From NCBI RefSeq assembly GCF_003610635.1, contig NZ_RAQJ01000006.1:102391-166390 (forward strand): a DNA stretch of 64,000 nucleotides, given 5' to 3'. The notes beneath the pieces were generated by a model that saw only the letters and a list, made by a program, of their open reading frames with translations, ran no database searches and had not been told where the DNA came from. Positions 54,810 through 63,910 of the stretch are shown in pieces. Within the stretch, counting starts at the first letter, position 1. Each line of letters begins with the position of its first letter. The DNA is from Ichthyenterobacterium magnum. GTDB lineage: Bacteria > Bacteroidota > Bacteroidia > Flavobacteriales > Flavobacteriaceae. Position numbers and translations under genes: made by a program.

Positions 54810-54884
54810 TGGGCGCGAAGGGATTCGAACCCCTGACCCCTTGGGTGTAAACCAAGTGCTCTGAACCAACTGAGCTACGCGCCC
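54810..54884 (-). tRNA. tRNA-Val(TAC)
   Basis: The minus strand folds into a 75-nt cloverleaf: acceptor GGGCGCG/CGCGCCC with discriminator A, D arm GCTCAGTTGGTTCAGAGC, anticodon stem CTTGG-TTTACAC-CCAAG with anticodon TAC (valine), and T arm GGGGTTCGAATCCC. The 3' CCA is not encoded. It is a single tRNA gene, directly followed by a hairpin terminator. Confidence 0.95.
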
Positions 54885-54946
54885 TAAATATTGGACTGCA
54901 AATATAGTCTAGATTTTTAATTAGCAAAAGCTTTTTTGAAAAAAAA

Positions 54947-56164
54947 TTAAATTATTTCTGCCACAACAAAAGTACTACCTCCAACATATATTAAATCATC
55001 ATCTTTTGCTTGTTCTTTTGCATCTTTAAATGCCTCATTTACACTATTATAAGCTTTCCCTTTAATTCCTTTTGAGCTAAACATTTTTTGCAATTCTATC
55101 ACACCTAATCCTCTATTAATATTTGCTTTACAAAAGTAATACTTAGCTTCACTTGGAAACAAGCTTAACAAATCCTCTAAATTTTTATCGTTCACAAATC
55201 CAATTACAATATGTAATTCATTATATACTTGCTCTTTTAACTGATGCATAGTATATAAAAGCCCTTCTTTATTATGAGCTGTGTCACAAATAACTTTTGG
55301 ATTGTTGTGAAGAATTTGCCAACGTCCTTTTAATCCAGTATTTTTTGAAACAGAAGTTAAACCTTCTATTATATGATGCTTTAAAACTTTAAACCCTTTT
55401 TTATTAAGAACTTTAATAGTTTGAACTGCCGTTTTGCTATTGTTTTTTTGATAACCACCTTTTAAATCACTTTTGTAATCTTTCGTAATTAATTGATCAG
55501 CAAAATATATTTGAGATACATTCTCTTTAGCTAGGTTTTTAAAAATGGCTTCTGTTTCTTTTTGAGTTTCTCCAATAACAACTGGAATGCTTTTTTTTAT
55601 AATTCCGCCCTTTTCATAAGCAATTGCCTTTAAGGTATTGCCTAAAAACTGAGTATGATCTAAGCCAATATTAGTTATCACTGAAACTTCTGGAGAAATA
55701 ATATTTGTAGAATCTAAACGTCCACCTAAGCCAACTTCTATAATAGCTATATCTACTTTTTTCTTAGAAAAATAGTCGAAAGCCATACCAACTGTCATTT
55801 CAAAAAAAGATAGTGAATGTGACTCAAAAAAAGTCTTATGTTTTTTTATGAAACCCATTACAAATTGCTTACTAACTTCTTTACCATTGATTTTAATTCG
55901 TTCTCTAAAATCTTTTAAATGTGGAGATGTGTATAAACCAACCTTATAACCTACTTCTTGTAATATAGAAGCTAACATATGGCTAGTAGAACCTTTACCA
56001 TTTGTTCCAGCTACATGAATACTTTTAAAAGTGTTTTCAGGGTTTTTAAGATAATTAGCTAAAAGAAGTGTATTAGATAAGTCTTTTTTATAAGCCGTTT
56101 TACCTTGGTTTTGATACATTGGTAACTGCTTAAACATCCAGTTGATAGTATCTTGATAATTCAT
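54947..56164 (-). CDS. folC: Bifunctional folylpolyglutamate synthase/dihydrofolate synthase
   Basis: The 405-residue Mur-ligase-fold protein adds glutamate to dihydropteroate and folates. P-loop VAGTNGKGSTSHML is near residue 51, then FFEMTVGMAFDYFSKKKVDI, GLGGRLDSTNI and ICDTAHNKEG near 298. The start immediately follows the tonB stop (56165), so it is the last gene of the exbB-exbD-tonB-folC run, translated from the same message. Confidence 0.93.
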   Translation of the reverse strand: MNYQDTINWMFKQLPMYQNQGKTAYKKDLSNTLLLANYLKNPENTFKSIHVAGTNGKGSTSHMLASILQEVGYKVGLYTSPHLKDFRERIKINGKEVSKQFVMGFIKKHKTFFESHSLSFFEMTVGMAFDYFSKKKVDIAIIEVGLGGRLDSTNIISPEVSVITNIGLDHTQFLGNTLKAIAYEKGGIIKKSIPVVIGETQKETEAIFKNLAKENVSQIYFADQLITKDYKSDLKGGYQKNNSKTAVQTIKVLNKKGFKVLKHHIIEGLTSVSKNTGLKGRWQILHNNPKVICDTAHNKEGLLYTMHQLKEQVYNELHIVIGFVNDKNLEDLLSLFPSEAKYYFCKANINRGLGVIELQKMFSSKGIKGKAYNSVNEAFKDAKEQAKDDDLIYVGGSTFVVAEII

Positions 56165-57016
56165 TTATTGACTTAGACTAAAATCAATTACTATAAATCC
56201 GATTTGTTGACTAGGTGCTTTTGAGTCTTCTGGCCATTTATAAGATAATGCTGTTTTCTTTGCTGGACTCAATAAACATGAAGCGCTATTTGTAGTACCT
56301 CTAACACCTGGCTCAGCACTAATAACTTTTCCGCTTCTATCAACAGTAATTTTAACAACTACACGTCCTTCTTCATTACAGTCTTGTTTCACAACTCTTT
56401 TAGAAGGTTTTCCTCTTCCATTTAACCCGTAACCATTGCCTCCAGAGCCATTACCTGGTTGCCCAAAATAACTAGGCGCATAAGGATCACCATCTAATTG
56501 TCCTTTATCTCCAGCTTGGTTATCTGGACCTTCGCCACCAGTTTGAGCTCCTTCAGAATTACTAACACCTCCAATTAAGGCATCTAGCTCTTTCCTTTTC
56601 TGCTCTTCTTCTAAACGTTTCTTTTCTTCTGCTTCTCGTATTTCTCTCTCTGCACGCTCTGTCTCAGCTTTAGCTTTTGCTTCAGCTTCTTTTTTCTTTC
56701 TTATTGCAATAGACTCAGCAGATTCTTGTGTAATTACATCTTCAGCTTTACTATTAGCTTCAGAAGATTCTGTTGGTTTAACATCTTCTGGTTCAACATT
56801 TTCAACAACTTCTCTTGGTTTGGATTTAATTGGTTCTGTTGGCTGAACTTTACCACTGCCAAAATCTGTAGTTCCAAAATTAACAGCAACACCATATTCT
56901 AGCGGAGGATCTAAATAAGGCGGACCAACAACAAATAAAAGCAGCAATAGAATTACAACTATTAAAGCTGTAATTTTAGCTGAATTACGTTCGTGTTTGG
57001 TCTCTAAATATTTCAT
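56165..57016 (-). CDS. TonB-like energy transducer
   Basis: The 283-residue protein has a single N-terminal membrane helix (about residues 14-32, ALIVVILLLLLFVVGP), a long charged Pro/Glu/Ala-rich stretch with a coiled-coil-like part (EAEAKAKAETERAEREIREA, about 111-130), a Gly-rich linker, and a C-terminal TonB domain (VVVKITVDRSGKVISAEPGV). It transmits proton motive force from ExbB/ExbD to outer-membrane receptors. The TonB domain is atypical in its final strand, so it might serve a Tol-like or special function. exbD lies 79 nt upstream. Confidence 0.85.
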   Translation of the reverse strand: MKYLETKHERNSAKITALIVVILLLLLFVVGPPYLDPPLEYGVAVNFGTTDFGSGKVQPTEPIKSKPREVVENVEPEDVKPTESSEANSKAEDVITQESAESIAIRKKKEAEAKAKAETERAEREIREAEEKKRLEEEQKRKELDALIGGVSNSEGAQTGGEGPDNQAGDKGQLDGDPYAPSYFGQPGNGSGGNGYGLNGRGKPSKRVVKQDCNEEGRVVVKITVDRSGKVISAEPGVRGTTNSASCLLSPAKKTALSYKWPEDSKAPSQQIGFIVIDFSLSQ

Positions 57017-57095
57017 CAGTAAATTTCTAAATTCTACTATTATTAAATGTTATATAACACTTAATACAAGATCTATTCCGAAAAAAATAAAAGTC

Positions 57096-57488
57096 TTAAT
57101 TTGGTTTAACAGCTAGAATAACCTTAAATTTATTTCTATTAGCAATATCCATCACTTTTACTACATTTTCTACAGGAACAGATTTCTCAGCTCTTAAAAC
57201 CACTGTTGGTTGGTTTTCTTTTGAAAGCGCGGCTATTAACTCGCTTTCTAAAACACTTTCTCCTACTCGTTTTTGGTCTATGTAGTAAGTCAAATCCTTT
57301 TTTATACTCACTGCTACCGATTTTTTGTTTTCGGTTTTTCCACTAGCTTTTGGTAATAAAATGTCTATTGCATTAGTAGTTACCAAAGTAGACGCGAGCA
57401 TAAAAAATATTAATAACAAGAATACAATATCTGTCATTGACGACATATTGAATTCTGGTGTTACTTTATTTCGTCCTCTAATGTTCAT
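57096..57488 (-). CDS. exbD: ExbD/TolR family biopolymer transport protein
   Basis: The 130-residue protein has one membrane helix (about 18-38, MTDIVFLLLIFFMLASTLV) that includes the essential Asp of the ExbD/TolR family, and a small periplasmic domain. It works with ExbB and TonB to use the proton motive force. It lies between the exbB gene (114 nt upstream) and tonB. Confidence 0.92.
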   Translation of the reverse strand: MNIRGRNKVTPEFNMSSMTDIVFLLLIFFMLASTLVTTNAIDILLPKASGKTENKKSVAVSIKKDLTYYIDQKRVGESVLESELIAALSKENQPTVVLRAEKSVPVENVVKVMDIANRNKFKVILAVKPN

Positions 57489-57602
57489 TTATTTTAATTT
57501 TTTATAAAAGAATCAAATAAAAAATTCTTCATATTCAGGAATTCGTTCAAAAAATTTCAGTCTATAAAAAGATAGCACTCAAATTTTTAATCTCTCATTT
57601 CA

Positions 57603-58298
57603 TTAAATAGGCTCGTTTAAGTGATCTAAAAATTCTAAAGAATTCGCTTCCATTTGGTAAACAACTTTATCTGTTTTTACCACCAAATGGTTGTATGCTA
57701 TGTAACCAACAATACCAACTATAAGACCTGCAACTGTAGTCGTCATTGCTGTATATAATCCGTCTGCTAATAGTTTAATATCTATTTGACCTCCAGAATT
57801 TGCAATTTCAAAAATGGACAAAATCATACCGATTACTGTCCCCAAAAATCCAATCATTGGAGCTGCTCCAGAAATAGTTGCCAAAATACTGACGTTTTTT
57901 TCAAGCCCATAAACCTCTAAACGTCCAGCATTTTCAATAGCTGTATTAATATCTTCAAGAGGTTTGCCAATACGAGAAATTCCTTTATTAATTAATCTAG
58001 ATACTGGCGAGTTTACTTGATCACATAGCGTTTGAGCCGAATCAATTTTACCATTAGTAACATGATCTTTTATTTGGTTCATGAAATTTGCATCTACCTT
58101 TGAAGCCGCTTTAATAGCAAATAAGCGTTCAAAATAAATGTAAATGGCAACGACAAGAAGTATAAACAGAAGACCAATAATTACTTGTCCTGCAGTTCCT
58201 CCACTTCCTATTAACTCTATTATAGAGAGTGTTTTTTCAGTTGTTTCTTCGTCTGTAAGCAATTCTGCTCCATCTTGGATAGTACTGGCTAACATCAT
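57603..58298 (-). CDS. exbB: MotA/TolQ/ExbB proton channel family protein
   Basis: The 231-residue protein has three membrane segments: about 36-58, 145-165 and 185-208. APMIGFLGTVIGMILSIFEI and ADGLYTAMTTTVAGLIVGIV are the conserved pore segments of ExbB/TolQ. It forms a pentameric proton channel with ExbD. It has a longer acidic N-terminus than E. coli ExbB. First gene of the exbB-exbD-tonB-folC run; a variant -7 box TACATTAG lies upstream. Confidence 0.92.
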   Translation of the reverse strand: MMLASTIQDGAELLTDEETTEKTLSIIELIGSGGTAGQVIIGLLFILLVVAIYIYFERLFAIKAASKVDANFMNQIKDHVTNGKIDSAQTLCDQVNSPVSRLINKGISRIGKPLEDINTAIENAGRLEVYGLEKNVSILATISGAAPMIGFLGTVIGMILSIFEIANSGGQIDIKLLADGLYTAMTTTVAGLIVGIVGYIAYNHLVVKTDKVVYQMEANSLEFLDHLNEPI

Positions 58299-58365
58299 AT
58301 TTAAGCTGTTGAAAATTAATTTTAACTAATGTAATAACGTTGGTTTTATTGGTAAAGTATGTATA

Positions 58366-59757
58366 CTAAAATATAGTTCTAGTAAACATAAATGCGATTG
58401 CGCCGGCAAGGAAACCAATAAGTGCTAACCAAGATATTTTTTTTAGGTACCAGAAAAAATCTATTTTTTCCATTCCCATTGCAACAACACCAGCTGCAGA
58501 ACCTATAATTAACATACTTCCTCCGGTACCAGCAGAATAGGCTATAAAATGCCACAACTCGTTATCAATTGGTTCTGAAAACATCCCTAAACTAGCAGCA
58601 ACTAGAGGCACATTATCAATTACTGCAGATCCAACACCAAGCAATAAAATCACTAAATCTGAAACACCTTCATGATGTAATTCTGTTCCTAACATCGGCA
58701 TATAATTTTGCAATGATGTTGCAAAACCAAATAATATACCTAAAGACTCTAAAGCTGCAACTGCCATTAAAATTCCTAAGAAAAATAATATGCTAGGCAA
58801 TTCTATTTTAGATAACGAATGATGTACTGGACTGTGGTGTGCATGTGCATCACTTTCGTCTGAATCTGAACTTGTAATACTAAACTTTGAGTTACTATAT
58901 ATTTCGGCAAAAATTGCCACAACACCTAAAGCTAACATCATACCAACATAAGGTGGTAAATGTGTTACTGTTTTAAAAATTGGCACAGAAATTATTCCTG
59001 CTAAACCAAGATATAACATGGTTGCACTAAACTTACTTTTTGGTTTATCTTCTACTTCTTCAATTTCCAAATTTCCTTTAAAAGCTGGCATAAAAGACGC
59101 AATAACTGTTGGAACTAACATACATAATAACGAAGGGATAAACAAATAACCTATTAAATGTCCTGTTGTTACTTTTTTGCCAATCCATAGCATCGTAGTT
59201 GTAACATCTCCTATTGGGGACCAAGCTCCACCCGCATTTGCAGCAATAATTATTAACCCAGCATACCAAATACGAACGTTTCTGTCTTTAACAATTTTTT
59301 GAAGTATAGAAATTAAAACAATTGTAGCCGTTAAGTTATCTATAATAGCAGAAAGTATGAAGGCCAAAAACGCAAAAATCCATAAAATTTTAGACTTCTT
59401 TTTAGTTTTAATAAAACTCTTAATCGTTGAAAACCCATCAAAATAATCTATAATCTCTACTATAGTCATGGCTCCTAAAAGGAATACTAATATTTCTGCT
59501 GTTTTCCCTAGATGATGAAGTAAGGTTTCTTCCATTAAATGCATTTTCTCATCATGAGAAAACAAACCAAAATTATCTAAAAGCGTATGCTTTGCTGAAT
59601 CAAACCATTGCGGAAAGCTATCTATTCCTAGAGAAATTAAAGCCCAACAAATAGCCATCATAACTAATGCTGGAATTAGCTTATCAATTTTTATACTATG
59701 CTCTAAAGTGATGGCTAAATAGCCAAACACAAAAACTAAAATGATTACTGTTTCCAT
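58366..59757 (-). CDS. nhaD: NhaD-type sodium:proton antiporter
   Basis: The 463-residue inner-membrane protein has about 11-12 hydrophobic segments and the NhaD signature AIIDNLTATIVLISIL near residue 139, plus AGGAWSPIGDVTTTMLW near 175-191 and DNVPLVAASLGMFSEP near 380. It exchanges Na+ for H+, useful at sea-water sodium levels. A His-rich loop (DAHAHHSPVHH) near 300 is unusual. It begins 4 nt after the glutamate dehydrogenase stop, so both lie on one mRNA. Confidence 0.92.
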   Translation of the reverse strand: METVIILVFVFGYLAITLEHSIKIDKLIPALVMMAICWALISLGIDSFPQWFDSAKHTLLDNFGLFSHDEKMHLMEETLLHHLGKTAEILVFLLGAMTIVEIIDYFDGFSTIKSFIKTKKKSKILWIFAFLAFILSAIIDNLTATIVLISILQKIVKDRNVRIWYAGLIIIAANAGGAWSPIGDVTTTMLWIGKKVTTGHLIGYLFIPSLLCMLVPTVIASFMPAFKGNLEIEEVEDKPKSKFSATMLYLGLAGIISVPIFKTVTHLPPYVGMMLALGVVAIFAEIYSNSKFSITSSDSDESDAHAHHSPVHHSLSKIELPSILFFLGILMAVAALESLGILFGFATSLQNYMPMLGTELHHEGVSDLVILLLGVGSAVIDNVPLVAASLGMFSEPIDNELWHFIAYSAGTGGSMLIIGSAAGVVAMGMEKIDFFWYLKKISWLALIGFLAGAIAFMFTRTIF

Positions 59758-59761
59758 AGGA

Positions 59762-60988
59762 TTAAATAAGTTGTTTTAATGCAATCTCAAAAGCTGTTTT
59801 ACTAAGTTCTGTTTTACTTGAACTCTTATCATATACATTTTGAATTGCTTGTTTAATTATAGTTGATGTATCTTGAAAAATTGCGTCATCTGTCATTTGT
59901 ACTTTACGCTCCATAAAGTATGCAAAAACACGAGCCATACCACAATTTGAAATAAAATCTGGTATTAGACTCACCTTTTCATCTGTATGTTCCATAATAG
60001 AACCAAAGAAAATTTCTTTATCGGCAAAAGGTACGTTTGCGCCACAAGAAATAACTTCTAAACCTGAACCTATCATTTGATTAATTTGATTTTGAGTAAT
60101 TAATCTAGATGCCGCACATGGTGCAAAAATTTCAGTCTGTAACGACCATATCTTTTCGTTCATTTCATTAAAAGGAATCATATTATCTGTAGCTAATGTA
60201 TTTCCGTTTTTGGTTAAAAAGAAATTTGTAATCTCTTCAGAAGAAAACCCATTTTCATTAATAACTCCACCTGAAATATCAATAATACCAACAACTTTTG
60301 CTCCCATTTGTGCTAAGTAATAAGCTGCTGCAGAGCCAACATTACCAAAACCTTGTACGATTGCTTTCTTCCCTACAACGCTGCCGCCATAAATATCATA
60401 ATAATGTCTTACTGCTTCTGCAACGCCATAGCCAGTAATCATATCTGCTACGGTATATTTTCTAGAAACGTCTGGAGAATAGTTTATATTTTCTATAACT
60501 TTAATAACGCCTTGACGTAATTGACCAATTCTGTTTATTTTATCAGCTTCAGTAGGCTTAAAATGCCCATTAAAAACGCCTTCTTGTGGATGCCAAACAC
60601 CACTTTCTTCAGTAATAGGAATCACTTCATGAATCTCATCTACATTTAAATCGCCTCCAGTACCATAATAGCTTTTTAATAATGGTGAAACTGCTTTGTA
60701 CCAACGCTCTAAAACTCCTTTTTTTCTTGGATCTTTTGGATCAAAATTAATTCCTGATTTTGCGCCTCCAATTGCTGGTCCAGATACAGTAAATTTAACT
60801 TCCATGGTTTTTGCCAATGAGAGTACTTCATTCATGTCTAAGCCTTTTCGCATTCTAGTTCCGCCACCAGCTGCTCCGCCTCGAAGTGAGTTTATAACAG
60901 TCCAGCCTTCGGCTTCAGTTTCTGAATCTTTCCAATTAAAAATAATTTCTGGTTCTTTATTCTCATACTTGGCAAGTAAATCTCTCAT
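59762..60988 (-). CDS. Glu/Leu/Phe/Val dehydrogenase family protein (glutamate dehydrogenase-like)
   Basis: From ATG 60988 the protein is 408 residues starting MRDLLAKYENKEPEIIFNWK. The substrate-binding segment KFTVSGPAIGGAKSGINFDP is near 71-90, the NAD(P) Rossmann motif VQGFGNVGSAAAYYLAQMGA near 225. The family deaminates an amino acid (glutamate or branched-chain) to a keto acid. A frame from TTG 61015 adds nine residues but starts inside the promoter box. nhaD follows after 4 nt. Confidence 0.88.
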   Translation of the reverse strand: MRDLLAKYENKEPEIIFNWKDSETEAEGWTVINSLRGGAAGGGTRMRKGLDMNEVLSLAKTMEVKFTVSGPAIGGAKSGINFDPKDPRKKGVLERWYKAVSPLLKSYYGTGGDLNVDEIHEVIPITEESGVWHPQEGVFNGHFKPTEADKINRIGQLRQGVIKVIENINYSPDVSRKYTVADMITGYGVAEAVRHYYDIYGGSVVGKKAIVQGFGNVGSAAAYYLAQMGAKVVGIIDISGGVINENGFSSEEITNFFLTKNGNTLATDNMIPFNEMNEKIWSLQTEIFAPCAASRLITQNQINQMIGSGLEVISCGANVPFADKEIFFGSIMEHTDEKVSLIPDFISNCGMARVFAYFMERKVQMTDDAIFQDTSTIIKQAIQNVYDKSSSKTELSKTAFEIALKQLI

Positions 60989-61012
60989 GAATGCAATTGG
61001 GTTAGTTTTGAG

Positions 61013-61020
61013 CAAATATA
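61013..61020 (-). promoter_or_regulatory. -7 promoter box of the glutamate dehydrogenase-like gene
   Basis: The minus strand reads TATATTTG, an exact TAnnTTTG match, 24 nt before the ATG at 60988. It overlaps the upstream TTG at 61015, arguing against that start. Confidence 0.6.
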
Positions 61021-61059
61021 AAAAACTAAAAATCCTTAGATATTAATTTTTTAATAATT

Positions 61060-62124
61060 TTAAGGATAATATATGTTACCTGAAGAATGGTTTTTTAAAG
61101 CTCCAGTTACACTAGACAAACAATTAGTTTCGTTTCTGAGTTTTAAAACTCCTAGTAACCCAAAAATCAAGGCCTCTTTATACTCAATTAAATCTTGACT
61201 AGGGATGCATATTTTGTTTTTTGTTTTAGTCTGTATCCTTTCGATTAAGAATGAATTATAAACGCCTCCACCAGTTATTAAAACAGATGCGTTTTCTTTT
61301 ATATTTATTTCATTAACAATTTGAATGGCAATATGCTCAACAAAAGTTATAAGTATATCTTTTATTTCTAATTTATAACTATCAACTAATGGTATAACAT
61401 TTTTATTTACCCATTCTAAACCCAATGATTTTGGATATGATTGCTGGTAAAAATCTAATAAATTCAAAGCATCTAATAATTCAATATTCAACATTCCTGT
61501 TGAGGCTATTTTTCCTTTATCATCATAATTATAACCAATTAACCTAACATAATGATTAAGCACAATATTTACTGGACAAATATCGTATGCTATACGTTGA
61601 TTTTTTATTTCTGTAGAAATATTAGCGAAACCTCCAAGGTTTAAGCAATAATCATAGTCAGAAAACAACAATTGATCGCCTATAGGAACTAAAGGTGCTC
61701 CTTGGCCACCAAACTCGACATCTTGTGTTCTAAAATCACAAACTATAGTTTGATTAAGCAAACCTGATAATTTGGGTAAATTTCCAATTTGATATGTTAA
61801 TTTGTTTTCTGGCTGATGTAAAGCTGTATGACCATGTGAACAGATGGCATCTATAGCATTAATATTATGCTTTACAATAAATGCATTAATAACCTCAGAA
61901 AGATAAACTGTATAATCTTTATCAAGTTCTTTTAAATTTGACAAAGGCAGAGAAACTAAGTTTTTAAGTGCATTAATCCAAAAACTATTATAAGTAACAG
62001 TTTCGCACTTAAGTATCTTAAATGTATAATTAGAGGAAAAATCAAATTGAATTAAAGCTAAATCAATTCCGTCTATAGATGTGCCAGACATGACTCCAAT
62101 AACTTTATAAGATGATTTTATCAT
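61060..62124 (-). CDS. anmK: Anhydro-N-acetylmuramic acid kinase
   Basis: The 354-residue kinase phosphorylates and opens 1,6-anhydroMurNAc during cell-wall recycling. The ATP/sugar motif GVMSGTSIDGIDLALIQF is at residues 10-27, with GHTALHQPENKLTYQIGN near 103 and LNLGGFANIS near 157. It is divergent from the acyl-CoA dehydrogenase; together with Mpl at the left end it shows an active peptidoglycan recycling route. Confidence 0.94.
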   Translation of the reverse strand: MIKSSYKVIGVMSGTSIDGIDLALIQFDFSSNYTFKILKCETVTYNSFWINALKNLVSLPLSNLKELDKDYTVYLSEVINAFIVKHNINAIDAICSHGHTALHQPENKLTYQIGNLPKLSGLLNQTIVCDFRTQDVEFGGQGAPLVPIGDQLLFSDYDYCLNLGGFANISTEIKNQRIAYDICPVNIVLNHYVRLIGYNYDDKGKIASTGMLNIELLDALNLLDFYQQSYPKSLGLEWVNKNVIPLVDSYKLEIKDILITFVEHIAIQIVNEINIKENASVLITGGGVYNSFLIERIQTKTKNKICIPSQDLIEYKEALIFGLLGVLKLRNETNCLSSVTGALKNHSSGNIYYP

Positions 62125-62148
62125 ATTATGTAAAAATATACATTCCTA

Positions 62149-62180
62149 TTGAAAAAAAAGACATTAAAGCTTTATCTTTG
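62149..62180 (+). promoter_or_regulatory. Promoter of the acyl-CoA dehydrogenase gene
   Basis: TTG at 62149-62151, a 21-nt spacer, then TATCTTTG at 62173-62180 match the full Bacteroidetes consensus. It lies 36 nt before the ATG at 62217, so the longer reading from 62112 would begin upstream of the transcript. Confidence 0.78.
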
Positions 62181-62216
62181 TACTCATTTTTTATCAAATC
62201 AACAATTAATCAAATT

Positions 62217-63359
62217 ATGGATTTTAATCTTTCAGAAGAACATATAATGATTCGCGACGCAGCTCGTGATTTTGCTCAAACCGAATTACTTCCAGGTGTT
62301 ATAGAACGTGATAACGCTCAAACATTTCCTGACGAACTCGTTAAAAAAATGGGAGAATTAGGTTTTATGGGAATTATGGTAGACCCTAAATATGGAGGTA
62401 GTGGTATGGATGCAATTTCGTATGTACTTATTATGGAAGAACTATCAAAAATTGATGCATCTGCCTCTGTAATGGTATCAGTTAACAATTCATTAGTATG
62501 TTATGGTTTAGAAGCTTACGGTACCGAAGAGCAAAAACAAAAATACCTAACCAAACTTGCTACAGGCAAGTTTATGGGAGCATTTTGTTTAAGTGAGCCA
62601 GAAGCGGGAAGTGATGCCACTTCTCAAAAAACAACAGCAATAGATAAAGGTGATCATTATGTTATAAACGGAACAAAAAACTGGATAACAAATGGTGGTC
62701 GATCAGATGTGTATTTGGTAATTGCCCAAACCGATAGAGAAAAAGGGCATCGGGGTATTAATGCTTTTATTGTTGAAAAAGGGACTCCTGGTTTTGATAT
62801 AGGACCTAAAGAAGATAAATTAGGAATTCGCGGAAGCGATACACATACATTACAATTTAATGATGTAAAAGTGCCTAAAGAAAATAGAATAGGTGAAGAT
62901 GGTTTTGGATTTAAGTTCGCTATGAAAACTTTATCTGGTGGAAGAATTGGAATCGCATCTCAAGCCTTAGGAATTGCATCAGGAGCATACGAATTAGCTT
63001 TAAAATATTCTAAAGAACGTAAAGCTTTTGGAACAGAAATTTGTAATCATCAAGCTATTGCATTTAAATTAGCAGACATGGCTACAGAAATTGAAGCCGC
63101 TCGTATGTTAGTAATGAAAGCTGCTTGGGATAAAGATCAAGGCAACAATTATGATATGTCTAGTGCTATGGCAAAGCTTTATGCTTCGCAGGTTGCAATG
63201 ACACATACTGTTGAAGCTGTTCAAATTCATGGCGGAAATGGTTTTGTAAAAGAATACCATGTTGAACGTTTAATGCGTGATGCAAAAATTACTCAAATTT
63301 ATGAAGGCACCTCAGAAATACAGAAAATTGTAATTTCAAGAGGTGTTATAAAAGGATAA
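62217..63359 (+). CDS. Acyl-CoA dehydrogenase (short/medium chain type)
   Basis: From ATG 62217 the enzyme has 380 residues, the standard length, starting MDFNLSEEHIMIRDAARDFA. FCLSEPEAGSDATS near 122 and ITNGGRSDVYLVIAQ near 157 are the FAD/substrate motifs, and the catalytic Glu is in YEGTSEIQKIVISR near 361-374. It oxidises acyl-CoA to enoyl-CoA with FAD in the cytoplasm and passes electrons to ETF. The start at 62112 is rejected because it lies upstream of a consensus promoter and has no homology-like sequence. A terminator follows. Confidence 0.93.
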   Translation: MDFNLSEEHIMIRDAARDFAQTELLPGVIERDNAQTFPDELVKKMGELGFMGIMVDPKYGGSGMDAISYVLIMEELSKIDASASVMVSVNNSLVCYGLEAYGTEEQKQKYLTKLATGKFMGAFCLSEPEAGSDATSQKTTAIDKGDHYVINGTKNWITNGGRSDVYLVIAQTDREKGHRGINAFIVEKGTPGFDIGPKEDKLGIRGSDTHTLQFNDVKVPKENRIGEDGFGFKFAMKTLSGGRIGIASQALGIASGAYELALKYSKERKAFGTEICNHQAIAFKLADMATEIEAARMLVMKAAWDKDQGNNYDMSSAMAKLYASQVAMTHTVEAVQIHGGNGFVKEYHVERLMRDAKITQIYEGTSEIQKIVISRGVIKG

Positions 63360-63383
63360 ACATTATAAAAAAGAATAATACCT

Positions 63384-63413
63384 AGTCCAACTTTAATTAG
63401 TTGGGCTTTTTTT
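63384..63413 (+). terminator. Rho-independent terminator of the acyl-CoA dehydrogenase gene
   Basis: AGTCCAACT and AGTTGGGCT form a 9-bp stem (one G-U pair) with a 6-nt loop and a seven-T tail, 25 nt after the stop codon. Confidence 0.85.
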
Positions 63414-63845
63414 ATGGCTTACATTTACTAAAAAGTAAGAACGACACTATCCATTATATTTTTTTATCTTATAAAAAAGAATACCATTACTATCGTTAAT
63501 GGAGAAACTAAAACTACTAATCCATTCAAATGAAAATATAAAAAAGCTACAAGAATTAATATAGAAAATGAATCTTTTAAAAATATAACAAATCTATTAG
63601 AAGCGAAGTTCTTTTAAACATTTAAAAATTCAGCTATTATTTTTTTACTCCCAAAGTAGATAAGAATAACCAATAGACATCATATAAAAACAATGCCCCA
63701 AAAGTTAAAATAAACAAATGCTATGCTTTGGATAAGATAAAATTAAAGCCTCTACGATTATATCATTAACTTCAGGAAACATCACATATATTTTTGAAGA
63801 TAGACAAATTTAAAAATATTTATGATAAGTATTAAATTAATGCAT
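63414..63845. other. Gene-free AT-rich spacer with a possible membrane-protein remnant
   Basis: No intact gene is seen between the acyl-CoA dehydrogenase terminator and the rRNA terminator. On the minus strand 63464-63610 an uninterrupted but start-less frame encodes about 48 residues with two membrane-like stretches (FSILILVAFLYFHLNGL, then VLVSPLTIVMVFFIR). A nearby ATG (MFKRTSLL) is in another frame. This looks like a decayed gene end, but chance is not excluded. Confidence 0.35.
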
Positions 63846-63878
63846 AAAAAAACCCTTCATAGAAAACTATGAAGGGTT
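63846..63878 (-). terminator. Rho-independent terminator of the rRNA operon
   Basis: AACCCTTCATAG and CTATGAAGGGTT form a 12-bp stem with an AAAA loop. On the minus strand it ends in a T run, about 33 nt after the 5S rRNA 3' end. Confidence 0.9.
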
Positions 63879-63910
63879 AATAAATTCTAAAGTTATATTT
63901 AGAATAAAAA

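Noticed and set aside
57489..57602. Possible further copy of the palindromic repeat between exbB and exbD
   Set aside because: Only ATTCTTCAT and GAATTCGTTC resemble the arms; there is no inverted pairing, so it is not counted as a copy.
62112..62216. N-terminal extension of the acyl-CoA dehydrogenase
   Set aside because: A full consensus promoter lies within it, and the known family N-terminus begins at the ATG at 62217.
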